Of a DNA stretch of 64,000 nucleotides, positions 8,497-19,886 are shown piece after piece. This stretch comes from Pseudogulbenkiania ferrooxidans 2002 (GTDB lineage: Bacteria; Pseudomonadota; Gammaproteobacteria; Burkholderiales; Chromobacteriaceae), in NCBI RefSeq assembly GCF_000174355.1, contig NZ_ACIS01000002.1, forward strand, positions 1 to 64,000. The letters are read 5' to 3'. Under the pieces are notes generated by a model. That model saw nothing but the letters and a program-made list of their open reading frames with translations, did not search any database and was not told the DNA's origin. The translations under genes and the position numbers were made by a program. The number at the start of each line of letters is the position of its first letter. Position 1 is the first letter of the stretch.

Positions 8497-9805
8497 ACCA
8501 GCTCCTTCACCCGCTCGGGCAAACGCCCCAGCAGCAGTTTTTCCAGCCGCGCCCGCAATGGCGCCATGTCGACCCGGCCGATCATCTCCGCCGCAAAGGC
8601 AAAGGTGAGCAGGGTGCGCGAGTCGACCTCGCCCACCCCGCGCGAGCGCAGGTAGAACACCTGCTCGGGGTCGAGCTGGCCGACGGTGGCGCCATGGCTG
8701 CACTTCACATCGTCGGCGTAGATTTCCAGCTGCGGCTTGGTGTCGATTTCGGCGTTGTCCGACAGCAGCAGGTTGCGGTTGGCCTGATAGGCGTCGCTGT
8801 GCTGGGCGTCGGCCTGCACGATGACCCGGCCGTTGAACACCGCCCGCGACGCGCCGGCCAGCACGCCCTTGTAAAACTCGCGGCTGGTGCCGTAGGGCCG
8901 GGCATGGTCGATGCGGGTGTGGTGGTCGCTGTGCTGCCGGCCGTCGGTCATGTAGAGCCCGTCGAGCGTGCAGGCGGCGTGCTCGGCGTTGAGCCCGACG
9001 CGGATGTCGACGCGCGCCAGGCCGCCGCCCAGCGCGAACGAGCGCGAAACGAAACGGCTGCCTTGCTGTTGGTCGACATCCAGCGCGGCCACGTGGAAGG
9101 CCTTGAGGGACTCCTGCTGCAGCTTGAGGTGTTCGACCTCGGCATCTTGCCCGACCACGAGGTCGGTGGCGGTGTTGCTCAGGTAGGCGCCGTCGCCCAG
9201 CGCCACATGGTGTTCGATCAGGCAGGCGCGGCTGCCGGCCTCGGCACGCACCACGTTGCGCGTGTGCAGCGCCAGCCCCGCTTCGGTGGTGACGAACAGC
9301 AGGTGGACCGGCGTCTCGAGCGCCACCCCGGCGGCCAGATCCAGATAGACACCGTCGCTGAAGAAGGCCTGGTTGAGCGCGGCGAAACCGGAGGGGTAGC
9401 CAGCGGGCAACACGCCCAGCACGCCCTCCAGCCGCTGCGGATCGCGCTCCAGCACCTCGGCGAGGCTCGCCAGCGTGACCCCGCCCGGCAACGGGTCGAT
9501 ATTCGACCAGCGCGGCTGGTAACGGCCATTCACGAACACCAGGCGCTGCGTTCCCGCCAGCCCCCAGGCGTCGATCAGTCCAGGAGCGACGCCGTTCGCC
9601 GTCGGAGGGGGCGGCATGAAGCGGCTTTTCTCGATGGCGGCGACACTGGTGTACTTCCAGTCCTCCTGGCGCAACGTCGGGAATCCGGCCTCGGCGAAGA
9701 ATGCCAGGCCCGCCTCGCGCCCGCGCCGCAGCCACGGCAGCTCGCTACCCGGCAAGGTCGTGGCGACGCGGGCGAAGGCGTCGCGGTAGAAGTCGGCGGC
9801 AGGAT

Positions 9806-9809
<4 letters not shown>
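8493..9809 (-). CDS. sufD: SufD, Fe-S cluster scaffold complex subunit
   Basis: 438-residue beta-helix protein that forms the SufBC2D scaffold with the neighbouring SufB and SufC. It has the N-terminal region TLRQEDWKYTSVAAIEKSRF typical of SufD and the C-terminal SUF domain with CSHGATVGQLDPEQVFYLRSRGV, containing the conserved Cys-Ser-His-Gly-Ala-Thr motif. Overlaps of four bases with both sufC and sufS show tight coupling. Confidence 0.95.
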
Positions 9810-10573
<764 letters not shown>

Positions 10574-10793
10574 GGTCTGTTCCTCGCTAGAATCTGCTTT
10601 ACGATCTGTCGCGAGCGGCCCTCAGCGGGGTGAAGAGCAGCGCAGGAACCGGAATGGACATGGAGTCCATGAGGATTCCTGATCGCTGAGCGAATCCTTG
10701 CGTGCCAATCTTCGATTGGCTCAGCGATAAGATTCGCACGCAGTGCACATGAGCCCCGATCAGGGATCGCGCAGCAAGATCGTCAACAGATTT
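10574..10793 (-). repeat. Palindrome-rich spacer between sufB and sufC
   Basis: Two successive large dyads. 10644-10680 pairs as a 16-base imperfect arm (12 matches) around a five-base loop whose innermost six pairs are perfect (ATGGAC/GTCCAT). 10682-10728 has perfect nine-base outer arms ATCGCTGAG/CTCAGCGAT enclosing a perfect CCAATC-TTC-GATTGG hairpin (10705-10719). The flanks CGAATCCTTGCGTG and the reverse of GATTCGCACGCA resemble each other. There is no open frame. It may be a small repetitive element inserted in the operon or an intercistronic RNA structure. Confidence 0.6.
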
Positions 10794-12242
<1,449 letters not shown>

Positions 12243-12264
12243 CTGCCTCTCCTGTCGGTTTCGC

Positions 12265-12735
12265 TCAGCCATGACCGTCAGAACGGTGCCGCCGGTCATG
12301 CTGCGCCCGCCGCCGCTCCGGCATTCCCGCCGGCACCGGTTGCGTCATGTCCTCCAGCGTCAGGCCATCGAGGGTCTGGCGCAGCGCCCGATCGATGCGC
12401 TGCCAATGGCGACGCAAGGCGCACGCGTTCTCCTGCGGGCACAGGCCGGCCGCCACACTGCATTCCGTGACGCCGAACGGGCCCTCCAGCGCGTCGATGA
12501 CCTGGGCGATGGAAATCTCCCGCGGCGGCCGCGCCAGCAGGTATCCGCCGTGAGCGCCCCGCAACGAGTGCAGCAAGGCCTTGCGCGCCAGGGTCTTGAG
12601 GATTTTGCTCGCGGTGGGCAGGGCGACCCCCACCGCGCCGGCGAGCTCGGCGGCGCTGTAGACATGGCCCGGTTCACGCGCCATGTGGGCCATGATCACG
12701 GTGCCGTAATCGGTCAGCCTGCTCAGCCGCAACAT
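12265..12735 (-). CDS. Rrf2-family SUF operon regulator
   Basis: 156-residue winged-helix regulator with the Rrf2 start [19 protein letters not shown], an HTH ([17 protein letters not shown]) and the wing [12 protein letters not shown]. Three cysteines in [16 protein letters not shown] (about residues 90-105) are placed to bind an Fe-S cluster, so it should sense cluster supply and control the suf operon. It is the first gene of the operon, 22 bases before sufB. The ATG at 12735 is preferred over an in-frame TTG six bases upstream. A palindromic operator lies 20 bases ahead of the start. Confidence 0.9.
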   Translation of the reverse strand: MLRLSRLTDYGTVIMAHMAREPGHVYSAAELAGAVGVALPTASKILKTLARKALLHSLRGAHGGYLLARPPREISIAQVIDALEGPFGVTECSVAAGLCPQENACALRRHWQRIDRALRQTLDGLTLEDMTQPVPAGMPERRRAQHDRRHRSDGHG

Positions 12736-12754
12736 CTCCAAGTCCCTGTTCTTT

Positions 12755-12779
12755 ATATAGAATCAATTTAGTCCTATAT
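12755..12779 (-). promoter_or_regulatory. Likely operator of the suf regulator
   Basis: A 25-base dyad: ATATAG (12755-12760) and CTATAT (12774-12779) are perfect, and 9 of 12 positions match across the whole site. The AT-rich centre containing GACTAAATT on the minus strand resembles IscR type-1 boxes (ATA..GACT..). It is the most AT-rich stretch between the regulator and the rightward gene, so it probably overlaps the suf promoter and allows autoregulation. Binding is inferred. Confidence 0.6.
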
Positions 12780-12873
12780 GTTCCGCAGGGCCAGGTCGAC
12801 GAGCCTCTGGCAGAGAAAAAAGAGGCGTCGGGCACCCGGCCCGGCTCACCCCGCCAGGGAAGGAGGCAACGGC

Positions 12874-13191
12874 ATGAAATTCATTTTCGAAGTCCGCATG
12901 CGGCCCGGTTACACGGTGGAGGAATACGCCGAGGCCTGGATTCGCGCCAGCGAGATCATCCAGCGCACGCCCGGTGCCCGTGGCACCTACCTGCATCGCA
13001 AGATCGGCACCCCCGACACCTTGCTCGCCATCGCCACTTGGGAGTCGAAGGCGCACCGAGACGCCAAGGACGACCGGCGCGACGAAACGGTCCGCGCCAT
13101 TCTCGAAAAGCATGCGGCCAATTGCGACATCACCGTGATCGGCGAATTCGACGAACCGGAATGGTCGGTGCTACCGCGAGGCGCGGGGTGA
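12874..13191 (+). CDS. Small protein, probable dimeric alpha/beta-barrel
   Basis: 105 residues, starting MKFIFEVRMRPGYTVEEYAEAW, with AAGGAGG nine bases before the ATG. The order strand-helix(EEYAEAWIRASEII)-strand(GTYLHRKIG, TLLAIATWES)-helix(RDAKDDRRDETVRAILEKHA)-strand(CDITVIGEFDEPEW) is what is seen in ferredoxin-like dimeric barrels such as antibiotic-biosynthesis-monooxygenase or EthD-like proteins. I recognise no catalytic motif. It is divergent from the suf regulator and shares its upstream region; a functional link is unproven. Confidence 0.7.
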   Translation: MKFIFEVRMRPGYTVEEYAEAWIRASEIIQRTPGARGTYLHRKIGTPDTLLAIATWESKAHRDAKDDRRDETVRAILEKHAANCDITVIGEFDEPEWSVLPRGAG

Positions 13192-13309
13192 TGAGTGGTA
13201 CGCCGCACCTGGGGGGGGAAGGGACGGAGCCGCGCCGTGCCGCTAGCCCCGCGGCCGCGCCTTGTCTTGGCATGGCCCGGCGTCATCCAAGTCAAGGCGG
13301 CGAGGGGAC

Positions 13310-14251
13310 TTATCGGCCGCCCAGCGGGGCGCGGTTGGCCGCGTATTCGGGAGAGCGGGAGAGCCGCCCCAGTTGCTCGGACAGGAAGTCGATCAGTGTG
13401 CGTACCTTTTGCGGCAGGAAGCGGCGCGCCGGATAGAGCGCATACAGCGCCGTGCTCGGCTTCTCCCAGTCCGGCAGCAATTCCACCAGCCGCCCCGAGG
13501 CCAGGTCTTCGCTGACCAGCACGCTGGGCTGCAGCGCGATGCCGAGCCCGGCACGGGCCGCGTCGATCAGCACCGCGCCGTCGTTGGTGCTGAGCGAACC
13601 GGACACGCGCACGGTTACGGGCGACTGGGGCGGGCCGAAGCTCCAGGTGTTTGACTCCAGCGGGCGGCTGTAGCGCAGACAGTTGTGATGGACGAGGTCG
13701 GCCGGTGTCTGCGGCGTGCCGTGCTTTTCCAGGTAGCTCGGTGCCGCCAGCAACGTGCTGTAGATCGGACCCAGCAGCAGCCGGGCGATGAGGTTTTCCT
13801 CGCTGGCGTGCAACGAGGTGCGCAGCGCGAGGTCGTAGCCCTCTTCGACCAGGTCGATGTGGCGGTTGGTGAGCATCAAATCGACGCTGATCTCCGGATA
13901 GCGGCGGTGAAACTCGGTCAGCAGCGTGCCCAGCCGACGTTGGCCGAAGGCGACGCTGGCGGTGATGCGCAGCGTACCCGCCGGGGTCTGGCTCTGGCGG
14001 CTGGCCACCGCCGCGGCTTCATCCACCTGCGCCAGGATAGACGCCACGCGCTGGAGGTAATCGGCGCCGACTTCCGTCAGGGACAGGCGCCGGGTCGAAC
14101 GATGCAACAGCCGCACGCCCAGCTGCTGTTCGAGTGCCGCCACGTATTTGGTGACCATGGCGCGGGACAGGTCCATGCGCTCGGCGGCGCCGGCAAAACT
14201 GCCGGCTTCGGTCACGGTCTGGAAGACGCGCATGGCAGTCAAGGTGTCCAT
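13310..14251 (-). CDS. LysR-family transcriptional regulator
   Basis: 313 residues. The N-terminal winged HTH is MDTLTAMRVFQTV...SFAGAAERMDLSRAMVTKYVAALEQ, followed by LGVRLLHRSTRRLSLTEVG, then a LysR substrate-binding domain beginning near residue 90. This DTLTAMRVF subtype is common in proteobacterial regulators of oxidoreductases or efflux systems. Upstream of its start is an AT-rich stretch (TAGTTAATTACC) that may hold its own site. The downstream efflux operon at 15.1 kb is a possible target, but the small exported protein gene is closer. The gene contains one copy of the recurrent word at 13939-13948. Confidence 0.9.
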   Translation of the reverse strand: MDTLTAMRVFQTVTEAGSFAGAAERMDLSRAMVTKYVAALEQQLGVRLLHRSTRRLSLTEVGADYLQRVASILAQVDEAAAVASRQSQTPAGTLRITASVAFGQRRLGTLLTEFHRRYPEISVDLMLTNRHIDLVEEGYDLALRTSLHASEENLIARLLLGPIYSTLLAAPSYLEKHGTPQTPADLVHHNCLRYSRPLESNTWSFGPPQSPVTVRVSGSLSTNDGAVLIDAARAGLGIALQPSVLVSEDLASGRLVELLPDWEKPSTALYALYPARRFLPQKVRTLIDFLSEQLGRLSRSPEYAANRAPLGGR

Positions 14252-14416
14252 AATTTCTTTTTAGTTAATTACCCATTTCATTTTCTCCGGTTTATTCCCA
14301 ACGAAGCAACTGTTGAAATACCTCCATGACGCCCCGCACGACAACGCGGCGCCGCTTTTCCGGTAACCGAGGTCGTTTCGGCCCCGCGGACACCGCCCAA
14401 CATGGAGATTTGCAGC

Positions 14417-14890
14417 ATGAAAAAAATCAGCTTCGCCGCCGCCTTGCCCTGTACCGCCTTGATCGCCCTCGCATTTGCCGGTTCGGCTTACGCCGGCAAC
14501 GACAACTATTACGTCGACAACCTGGGCGGCGCCACCGTCAAGACCGCCGCCACGGCACCGCAAGCGTCCTTCGGCACCCGCACCGCGGTGATCGATGCCG
14601 ACACCCATCTGCGCCTGACGGTGGCACAAGACGGCAGCGTGCAGCCTGGCTCGGTCGGCGTGCCGCGCGACGACAGCATGGCCTTTCACGTCGCCAACAC
14701 CAGCGCCCAACCGGTGAACGTGGTGATCGAAGGCGAAGGAGCGGCCCCGGTCACCATCGGTCAGGTCGGCGCGCACAAGGAAGCCAACTTCGCCTGGCGC
14801 TTCGACAACTTCAAAGCCGTGCCGCGCGACATCAAGGTTGGCCAGTCCGCGGTGAAACTGTACGTGCTCAACCCGCGCAGCACCAACTGA
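14417..14890 (+). CDS. Small exported protein of unknown function
   Basis: 157 residues with a clear signal peptide (MKKISFAAALPCTALIALAF, cleavage likely after AYA near residue 26), so it is periplasmic. The mature part looks all-beta: TAVIDADTHLRLTVAQDG, MAFHVANTSAQPVNVVIEGE, and FAWRFDNFKAVPRDIKVG. It has no Cys pair or Met-rich metal motif; the fold could be cupredoxin-like or CzcE-like, but I do not recognise a family. It has its own downstream terminator, so it is likely monocistronic, divergent from the LysR gene 165 bases away and possibly controlled by it. Confidence 0.7.
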   Translation: MKKISFAAALPCTALIALAFAGSAYAGNDNYYVDNLGGATVKTAATAPQASFGTRTAVIDADTHLRLTVAQDGSVQPGSVGVPRDDSMAFHVANTSAQPVNVVIEGEGAAPVTIGQVGAHKEANFAWRFDNFKAVPRDIKVGQSAVKLYVLNPRSTN

Positions 14891-14914
14891 TCGCCACGCC
14901 ACCCTGTCCGCCCG

Positions 14915-14938
14915 AGCCCCGGAACCCCGGGGCTTTTT
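14915..14938 (+). terminator. Rho-independent terminator after the small exported protein
   Basis: Perfect eight-pair stem AGCCCCGG (14915-14922) with CCGGGGCT (14927-14934), four-base loop, then TTTT. It ends the single-gene transcript before the efflux operon. Confidence 0.85.
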
Positions 14939-15100
14939 AGACTTCCGGCCCGGCCGCTTTGCTATAACCAAAGCCAAGACCCAGGCATGGCCGGGAGCCC
15001 TCGCAGATTTGAAACCCCATGCGTGCAGAGGGGTATGCGTCATTTTTTCTCCCACAAACCCATCGCCTGCGTCGGATGGGGCGGCTAACAACGACACAAC

Positions 15101-17161
15101 ATGATGACTCTCCCCAGCTGGCGCGATTGGCTGTTTTCGGCCAAGACCTTTCTCGCCGCGATACTGGCCCTGTACATCGGCATGGCCCTTGGGCTGCCAC
15201 GCCCTTACTGGGCGATGTCCACGGTGTACATCGTGTCGCATCCGCTGATTGGCGCCACCCGCTCGAAAGGGCTTTACCGGGTCATCGGCACCCTGATCGG
15301 CGGTGCCGCTGCCATTCTCTTCGTGCCCCGCTTCGTCAACGAGCCGATCATGCTGAGCCTGGTCATTTCGCTCTGGACCGGCACACTGCTGTGCCTGTCG
15401 CTACGCGACCGCACACCGCGCAACTACCTCTTCATGCTCTCGGCCTACACCCTGCCGATGATCGCGCTGCCCGCCGTGTCCCAGCCCGAGGCGGTGTTCG
15501 ACATTGCTCTGGCCCGCAGCGAGGAAATCGTGCTCGGCATCGTGTGTGCCAGCGTGGTCGCCTCCATCGTCTTTCCCAGCAAGGTGGCGCCGGTGCTCGA
15601 AGCCCGCATCGGCGCCTGGTTCAAGGACGCCGGCGCCTGGGCGGCGGAAGCCCTGTCGCCGGCCTTCGCCAGCAGCCACCCGGCGACCCGCCACCGCCTG
15701 GCCGCCGACATCCTGTCCCTGGACCAGTACATCACCCACCTGGCCTACGATGCCGCCAACGCGGACATGGTGCACACCACGCGCGAACTGCAAAGCCGCA
15801 TGAGCATGCTGCTGCCCATCCTGTCCTCGCTCACGGCGACGCTCGACGCAGCACGCAAGCTGGAGCAGGGCGTTCCCGCCCCGTTGACCGGTCTGATGAA
15901 AGCCATCGCCCGCTGGATACTCTCGTCGCCCGGGGCCAGGGGCCGCGACGAGGCGGCACGTTTTCAGCGCCAGCTTGCCGATGCGCGCCGTAGCGGCCCG
16001 GACGCGGAATGGAACGATCTCTTGATCGCGCACGCCGTCACGCGCCTGCAATCGCTGATCCGGCTGTGGCAGGACTGCCTCGACCTGCGCGACATGATCG
16101 CCCGGGGCGAGGCCGATACCGCGTGGAAACCGGCGTACCGGCGCTGGGAACTCGGCGGCAAGGCGCGCCATTACGACCATGGCATGATCCTGTTCGCGGC
16201 GGCATCCGCCTCGCTGGCGATCTTCCTCTCCTGCCTGCTGTGGATCGGCATGGGCTGGAACGACGGCGCCAGCGCGGTGATCCTGGGCGCCGTCTCGAGC
16301 TGCTTCTTCGCCGCACAGGACGAGCCGGCGCCGCTGATCCGCACCTTCTTCACCTGGGCCGCGGTCAGTATCCCGCTCACCGCCGTGCTGCTGTTCCTGA
16401 TCATCCCGGCCGCGCACGAGTTCGAAACCCTGGCGCTGATGCTGGCCATCCCGTTCCTCGCCATCGGCACCCTGGCATCGCACCCGCGCTTCACCATGGC
16501 CGCCATGCTGCTGACGGTCAACACCGCTTCGTTCCTCGGCCTGCAAGGTGCCTACGATGCGGACTTCACCGCCTTCTTCAACAGCAGCGTGGCCGGGGTG
16601 TGCGGGGTGCTGTTCGCCTTGTGCTGGACCCTGCTCACGCGGCCGTTTGGCGCCGAGCTGGCGATGCGCCGCCTGCTGCGCGCCAGCTGGAAAGACCTGG
16701 CCGAGACCGCTGCAGGCAGCCACCGCGGCGATTACGCCAACCTCACGTCGCACATGCTGGACCGCCTGGGCCTGCTGGTGCCGCGCCTGGCCGCCAGCGA
16801 CGATGACCACGGCGATGCCGGCTTCGGCGAGTTGCGGGTAGGGTTCAGCACCCTGGACCTGCAGCGCGATGAACACCGCCTGCCAGAGACAGCGCACGTG
16901 GCGATCGACCGCGTGCTCCAGTCCGTCGCCGGGCACTACCGGGAATGCGTCGGCCACCATGGCCAGCGTCAGCCTCCCGCTTCGCTGCGCGAGGAAATCG
17001 ACCGGGCCTTGAGCCTCACCAAGGCGGAGCTGGGCAGGGCGGCGCGGGAAGCCCAGAACGCCCTGGTGGAATTGCGCATCACGCTGTTTCCCGATGCCGC
17101 CCGCTTTGTCGCGCTGACCGGAGTCCCCGCCACGGGCCCCTCCGCAGGAGAAACCCCATGA
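15101..17161 (+). CDS. FUSC-family (AaeB-like) efflux inner-membrane protein
   Basis: 686 residues with two blocks of membrane helices (about residues 15-150 and 355-500), each followed by a soluble domain: the duplicated layout of FUSC/AaeB proteins. Starts near SWRDWLFSAKTFLAAILALYIGMAL and has the motif RPYWAMSTVYIVSHPLIGATRSKG, in which the YW....YI...P..G..RSK pattern is conserved. It is likely the inner-membrane transporter for aromatic acids or fusaric-acid-like compounds. Its stop overlaps the start of the DUF1656 gene (ATGA), giving a four-gene operon with a HlyD adaptor and an outer-membrane factor. Confidence 0.92.
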   Translation: MMTLPSWRDWLFSAKTFLAAILALYIGMALGLPRPYWAMSTVYIVSHPLIGATRSKGLYRVIGTLIGGAAAILFVPRFVNEPIMLSLVISLWTGTLLCLSLRDRTPRNYLFMLSAYTLPMIALPAVSQPEAVFDIALARSEEIVLGIVCASVVASIVFPSKVAPVLEARIGAWFKDAGAWAAEALSPAFASSHPATRHRLAADILSLDQYITHLAYDAANADMVHTTRELQSRMSMLLPILSSLTATLDAARKLEQGVPAPLTGLMKAIARWILSSPGARGRDEAARFQRQLADARRSGPDAEWNDLLIAHAVTRLQSLIRLWQDCLDLRDMIARGEADTAWKPAYRRWELGGKARHYDHGMILFAAASASLAIFLSCLLWIGMGWNDGASAVILGAVSSCFFAAQDEPAPLIRTFFTWAAVSIPLTAVLLFLIIPAAHEFETLALMLAIPFLAIGTLASHPRFTMAAMLLTVNTASFLGLQGAYDADFTAFFNSSVAGVCGVLFALCWTLLTRPFGAELAMRRLLRASWKDLAETAAGSHRGDYANLTSHMLDRLGLLVPRLAASDDDHGDAGFGELRVGFSTLDLQRDEHRLPETAHVAIDRVLQSVAGHYRECVGHHGQRQPPASLREEIDRALSLTKAELGRAAREAQNALVELRITLFPDAARFVALTGVPATGPSAGETP

Positions 17162-17367
17162 TTGGCGAAATCGATCTCTACGGCGTGTTCATCCCCAGCC
17201 TGCTGGTGCTGATGCTCGGCGCCCTGGCCGTCACCGGCTGCCTGCGCTTTGTCCTGATGCGGCTGGGCGTCTACAAGCTCGTCTGGCACCGTTCGCTGTT
17301 CAATTTTGCCCTTTACGTGATCGTGCTCGGCGGCACGGTTGCCTTGACTCGCGGATTGCACCCATGA
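17158..17367 (+). CDS. DUF1656 (AaeX-like) small membrane protein
   Basis: 69 residues with two hydrophobic helices (VFIPSLLVLMLGALAVTGC and FALYVIVLGGTVAL). The start IGEIDLYGVFIP is the DUF1656 signature. These proteins sit between FUSC and HlyD genes in aaeXAB-type operons and are thought to assist the pump. It overlaps both neighbours by four bases. Confidence 0.9.
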   Translation: MIGEIDLYGVFIPSLLVLMLGALAVTGCLRFVLMRLGVYKLVWHRSLFNFALYVIVLGGTVALTRGLHP

Positions 17368-18275
17368 AAAAAAACATTCGAAACGCAGGGTCGGTGATCC
17401 TGACCCTGACTGTCGTCGTCATCGCCGCCGTGGTCGGCTGGCACCTGTGGGATTACTACAGCAACGCGCCGTGGACCCGGGATGGCCATATCCGCGCCGA
17501 CGTGGTCCAGATCGCCCCGGACGTCTCCGGGCTGATCACCACCGTATCGGTGCGCGACAACCAGCTGGTGAAGCGCGGCCAAGTGCTGTTCGTGATCGAC
17601 CGCGCCCGCTACGAGCTGGCACTGAAGCAGGCCATGGCCGCGGTGGCGGCGCAGCGTGCCACGCTGGCGCAGGCCCGTCGCGAGACCGTTCGCAGCCGCG
17701 CCCTGGCCGACCTGGTGGCCAAGGAAAACCTGGAGGAAAGCGAGGCCAAGGTGCAGCAGGGCGAAGCCACCCTGGCCGCCGCCGAAGCCGCGCTCGACGT
17801 CGCCCGCATCAATCTGGAACGCACCGAGGTGAAGAGCCCGGTGGACGGCTACCTAAACGACCGCACGCCGCGCCTGGGCGATTACGTCACCACCGGCCGC
17901 CCGGTGCTCTCCATCGTCGATGCCCATTCCTTTCACGTCGACGGCTACTTCGAGGAAACCAAGCTCAACAACGTGCACATCGGCCAGCCGGTCGACATTC
18001 AGATCATGGGCGATGCGCACACCCTGCGCGGCCACGTGCAAAGCATCGCCGCCGGCATCGAGGACCGCGACCGCAGCAATGGCGCCACCTTGCTGCCCAA
18101 CGTGAACCCCACCTTCAACTGGGTGCGCCTGGCGCAACGGGTGCCGGTGCGCATCGCGCTGGACGAGGTGCCCGGCGACTTCCGCCTGATCGCCGGGCGC
18201 ACCGCCACGGTGTCGGTGCAGACGGTCACGGCGCTGGCCACACCCGCCGCGAAACAGGGGGAGGCCCACTCGTGA
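17364..18275 (+). CDS. HlyD-family efflux adaptor (AaeA-like)
   Basis: 303 residues: N-terminal anchor (AGSVILTLTVVVIAAVVGWHL), then the EmrA/AaeA-type start of the barrel NAPWTRDGHIRADVVQIAPDV and lipoyl halves on either side of a coiled-coil (about residues 80-155). VKSPVDGYLNDRTPRLGDYV is the conserved second lipoyl segment. It connects the FUSC pump to the NodT-like channel encoded next. The stop overlaps the GTG start of that gene. Confidence 0.92.
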   Translation: MKKNIRNAGSVILTLTVVVIAAVVGWHLWDYYSNAPWTRDGHIRADVVQIAPDVSGLITTVSVRDNQLVKRGQVLFVIDRARYELALKQAMAAVAAQRATLAQARRETVRSRALADLVAKENLEESEAKVQQGEATLAAAEAALDVARINLERTEVKSPVDGYLNDRTPRLGDYVTTGRPVLSIVDAHSFHVDGYFEETKLNNVHIGQPVDIQIMGDAHTLRGHVQSIAAGIEDRDRSNGATLLPNVNPTFNWVRLAQRVPVRIALDEVPGDFRLIAGRTATVSVQTVTALATPAAKQGEAHS

Positions 18276-19702
18276 AACGCCTCTCCGTTCTCGTGTCGCT
18301 CGCCCTGCTGGGCGGGCTGACGGCCTGCACCACGGTCGGCCCGGATTATCGCGTGCCGGACAACGCCCTGGTACGCTCGCCCTCGGCCAACGGTGCCTTC
18401 ATCGGCGGCAACGGCGCCGGGGTATCGCTCGACCCGGTCCCCGCCGGCTGGTGGCGGCTCTACCGCGACCCGGCGCTGGACAAGCTGGTAAGCGAAGCGC
18501 TCGAAGCCAATACCAGCATCCGCATCGCTTCGGCCAACCTGCGCCGGGCCATGGCGGTGGTGACCGAGGTCGACGCCGAGCGCGGCCCGCACGCTGGCGT
18601 GACGCTGGCCGCCAAGCGCGCACGGGAGGCCGGCGAAGCCTTCCTGGTCGAGGAAAAGCTGCCGGTGTTGAACGAGGGCGACGCAGGCATCCAGATCGCC
18701 TACCAGATCGACCTGTTCGGCAAGCTGGCGCGCGCCGAAGAGTCCGCCCACGCCAGCGCCGAGGCCAGCGAAGCGGCGCTCGACCTGGTGCGCGTCTCGG
18801 TGGCGGCGGAAACCGTGCGTTCCTATGTGCAGATGTGCTCGGCGGGGCACGAACTGGCGGTCGCGCAGCATGTGCTGGACCTGCAGAACCGCAGCGTCGA
18901 CGTCGCCCGCCGCCTCGCCGACGCCGGGCGCGGCCGCATCACCGACGTGCTGCGCGCTCGCTCCCAGGCCGATACGCTGCGCGCCACGCTGCCGCGCTTC
19001 CAGGCCGAAAAAGACGCCGCCCGCTACCGGCTGGCGGTGATGGTCGGCAAAACCCCGCAACAGCTGCAGGACGCCCGGATCGACTGCCAGACCGAGCCGC
19101 GCATCGAGCAACGCATCCCGGTCGGCGACGGCGCCGCGCTGCTCAAGCGCCGCCCCGACGTGCGCGAGGCCGAGCGCCAGCTTGCCGCCGCCACCGCCCG
19201 CATCGGGGTGGCCACCGCCGCGCTCTACCCCAGCATCATCATCGGCGCCTCGGCAGGGTATAGCGGCATCCTCGAACACCTCGGGGAGGGGCGCACCGAA
19301 CGCTTCGGCCTCGGCCCGCTGATTAGCTGGACGATACCCGACAGCGGCGCGCGCGCCCGGGTCAAGATCGCCAAGACCGACGCCGAAGCCGCGCTGGCGC
19401 GCTTCGATGGCGTCGTGCTCAACGCCCTGCGCGAGACCGAAACCGCGCTGAGCTTCTATTCGCGCAACCTGCAGCGCCAGGCCGACCTGCAGACGGCACG
19501 CGACGAAGCCCGCGAAGCCGCCGAGCAGAACCGCCGCCTCTACCAGGCCGGGCGCGTGCCCTACCTGTCGAGCCTCGACGCCGAGCGCACCCTCGCCAAC
19601 ACCGAAGCCTCGCTGGCCAGCGCGGAGAGCCAGCTTGCCGTCGACCAGGTCAACCTGTTCCTGGCACTGGGCGGCGGCTGGGAGAGCGAGGCGACGAAGT
19701 AA
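18272..19702 (+). CDS. NodT-family outer-membrane efflux lipoprotein
   Basis: 476 residues, read from the GTG that overlaps the adaptor stop (GTGA). The lipoprotein signal peptide ends in LLGGLTACTTVGPDY, with the lipobox Cys near residue 18. Repeated long helices and PDVREAERQLAAATARIGVATAALYPS are the outer-membrane-factor signature of the NodT group. It completes an operon that provides pump, small helper, adaptor and channel. One copy of the recurrent word lies inside at 18529-18538. Confidence 0.92.
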   Translation: MKRLSVLVSLALLGGLTACTTVGPDYRVPDNALVRSPSANGAFIGGNGAGVSLDPVPAGWWRLYRDPALDKLVSEALEANTSIRIASANLRRAMAVVTEVDAERGPHAGVTLAAKRAREAGEAFLVEEKLPVLNEGDAGIQIAYQIDLFGKLARAEESAHASAEASEAALDLVRVSVAAETVRSYVQMCSAGHELAVAQHVLDLQNRSVDVARRLADAGRGRITDVLRARSQADTLRATLPRFQAEKDAARYRLAVMVGKTPQQLQDARIDCQTEPRIEQRIPVGDGAALLKRRPDVREAERQLAAATARIGVATAALYPSIIIGASAGYSGILEHLGEGRTERFGLGPLISWTIPDSGARARVKIAKTDAEAALARFDGVVLNALRETETALSFYSRNLQRQADLQTARDEAREAAEQNRRLYQAGRVPYLSSLDAERTLANTEASLASAESQLAVDQVNLFLALGGGWESEATK

Positions 19703-19748
19703 AGGCAAGGCTCCCCGGAAAGCCGGCGCGCCAGGGCAGGGGGCAGGC

Positions 19749-19758
19749 TTCGGCCAAC
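19749..19758 (+). repeat. Copy of recurrent word TTCGGCCAAC (intergenic)
   Basis: Non-coding copy between the efflux operon and the sigma-54 activator gene; its flank GGCTTCGGCCAACC also occurs at 50686. See the finding on the recurrent word. Confidence 0.45.
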
Positions 19759-19886
19759 CCTGCGCTGCGCCGAACCCCGCCTGCTAATGTGTGGATTTTT
19801 GGTCGATAATGTGACAAGTTACTGACTTCCAGCTTGGGCCGAGCGCTGTCTGACAGCGGCGGCGCCAAGTCTCTGCCGGGAGGTCT

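Noticed and set aside
13204-13250. G-run (GGGGGGGG) and following sequence as a possible phase-variable tract
   Set aside because: It lies in a short gap between convergent genes and affects no reading frame or promoter.
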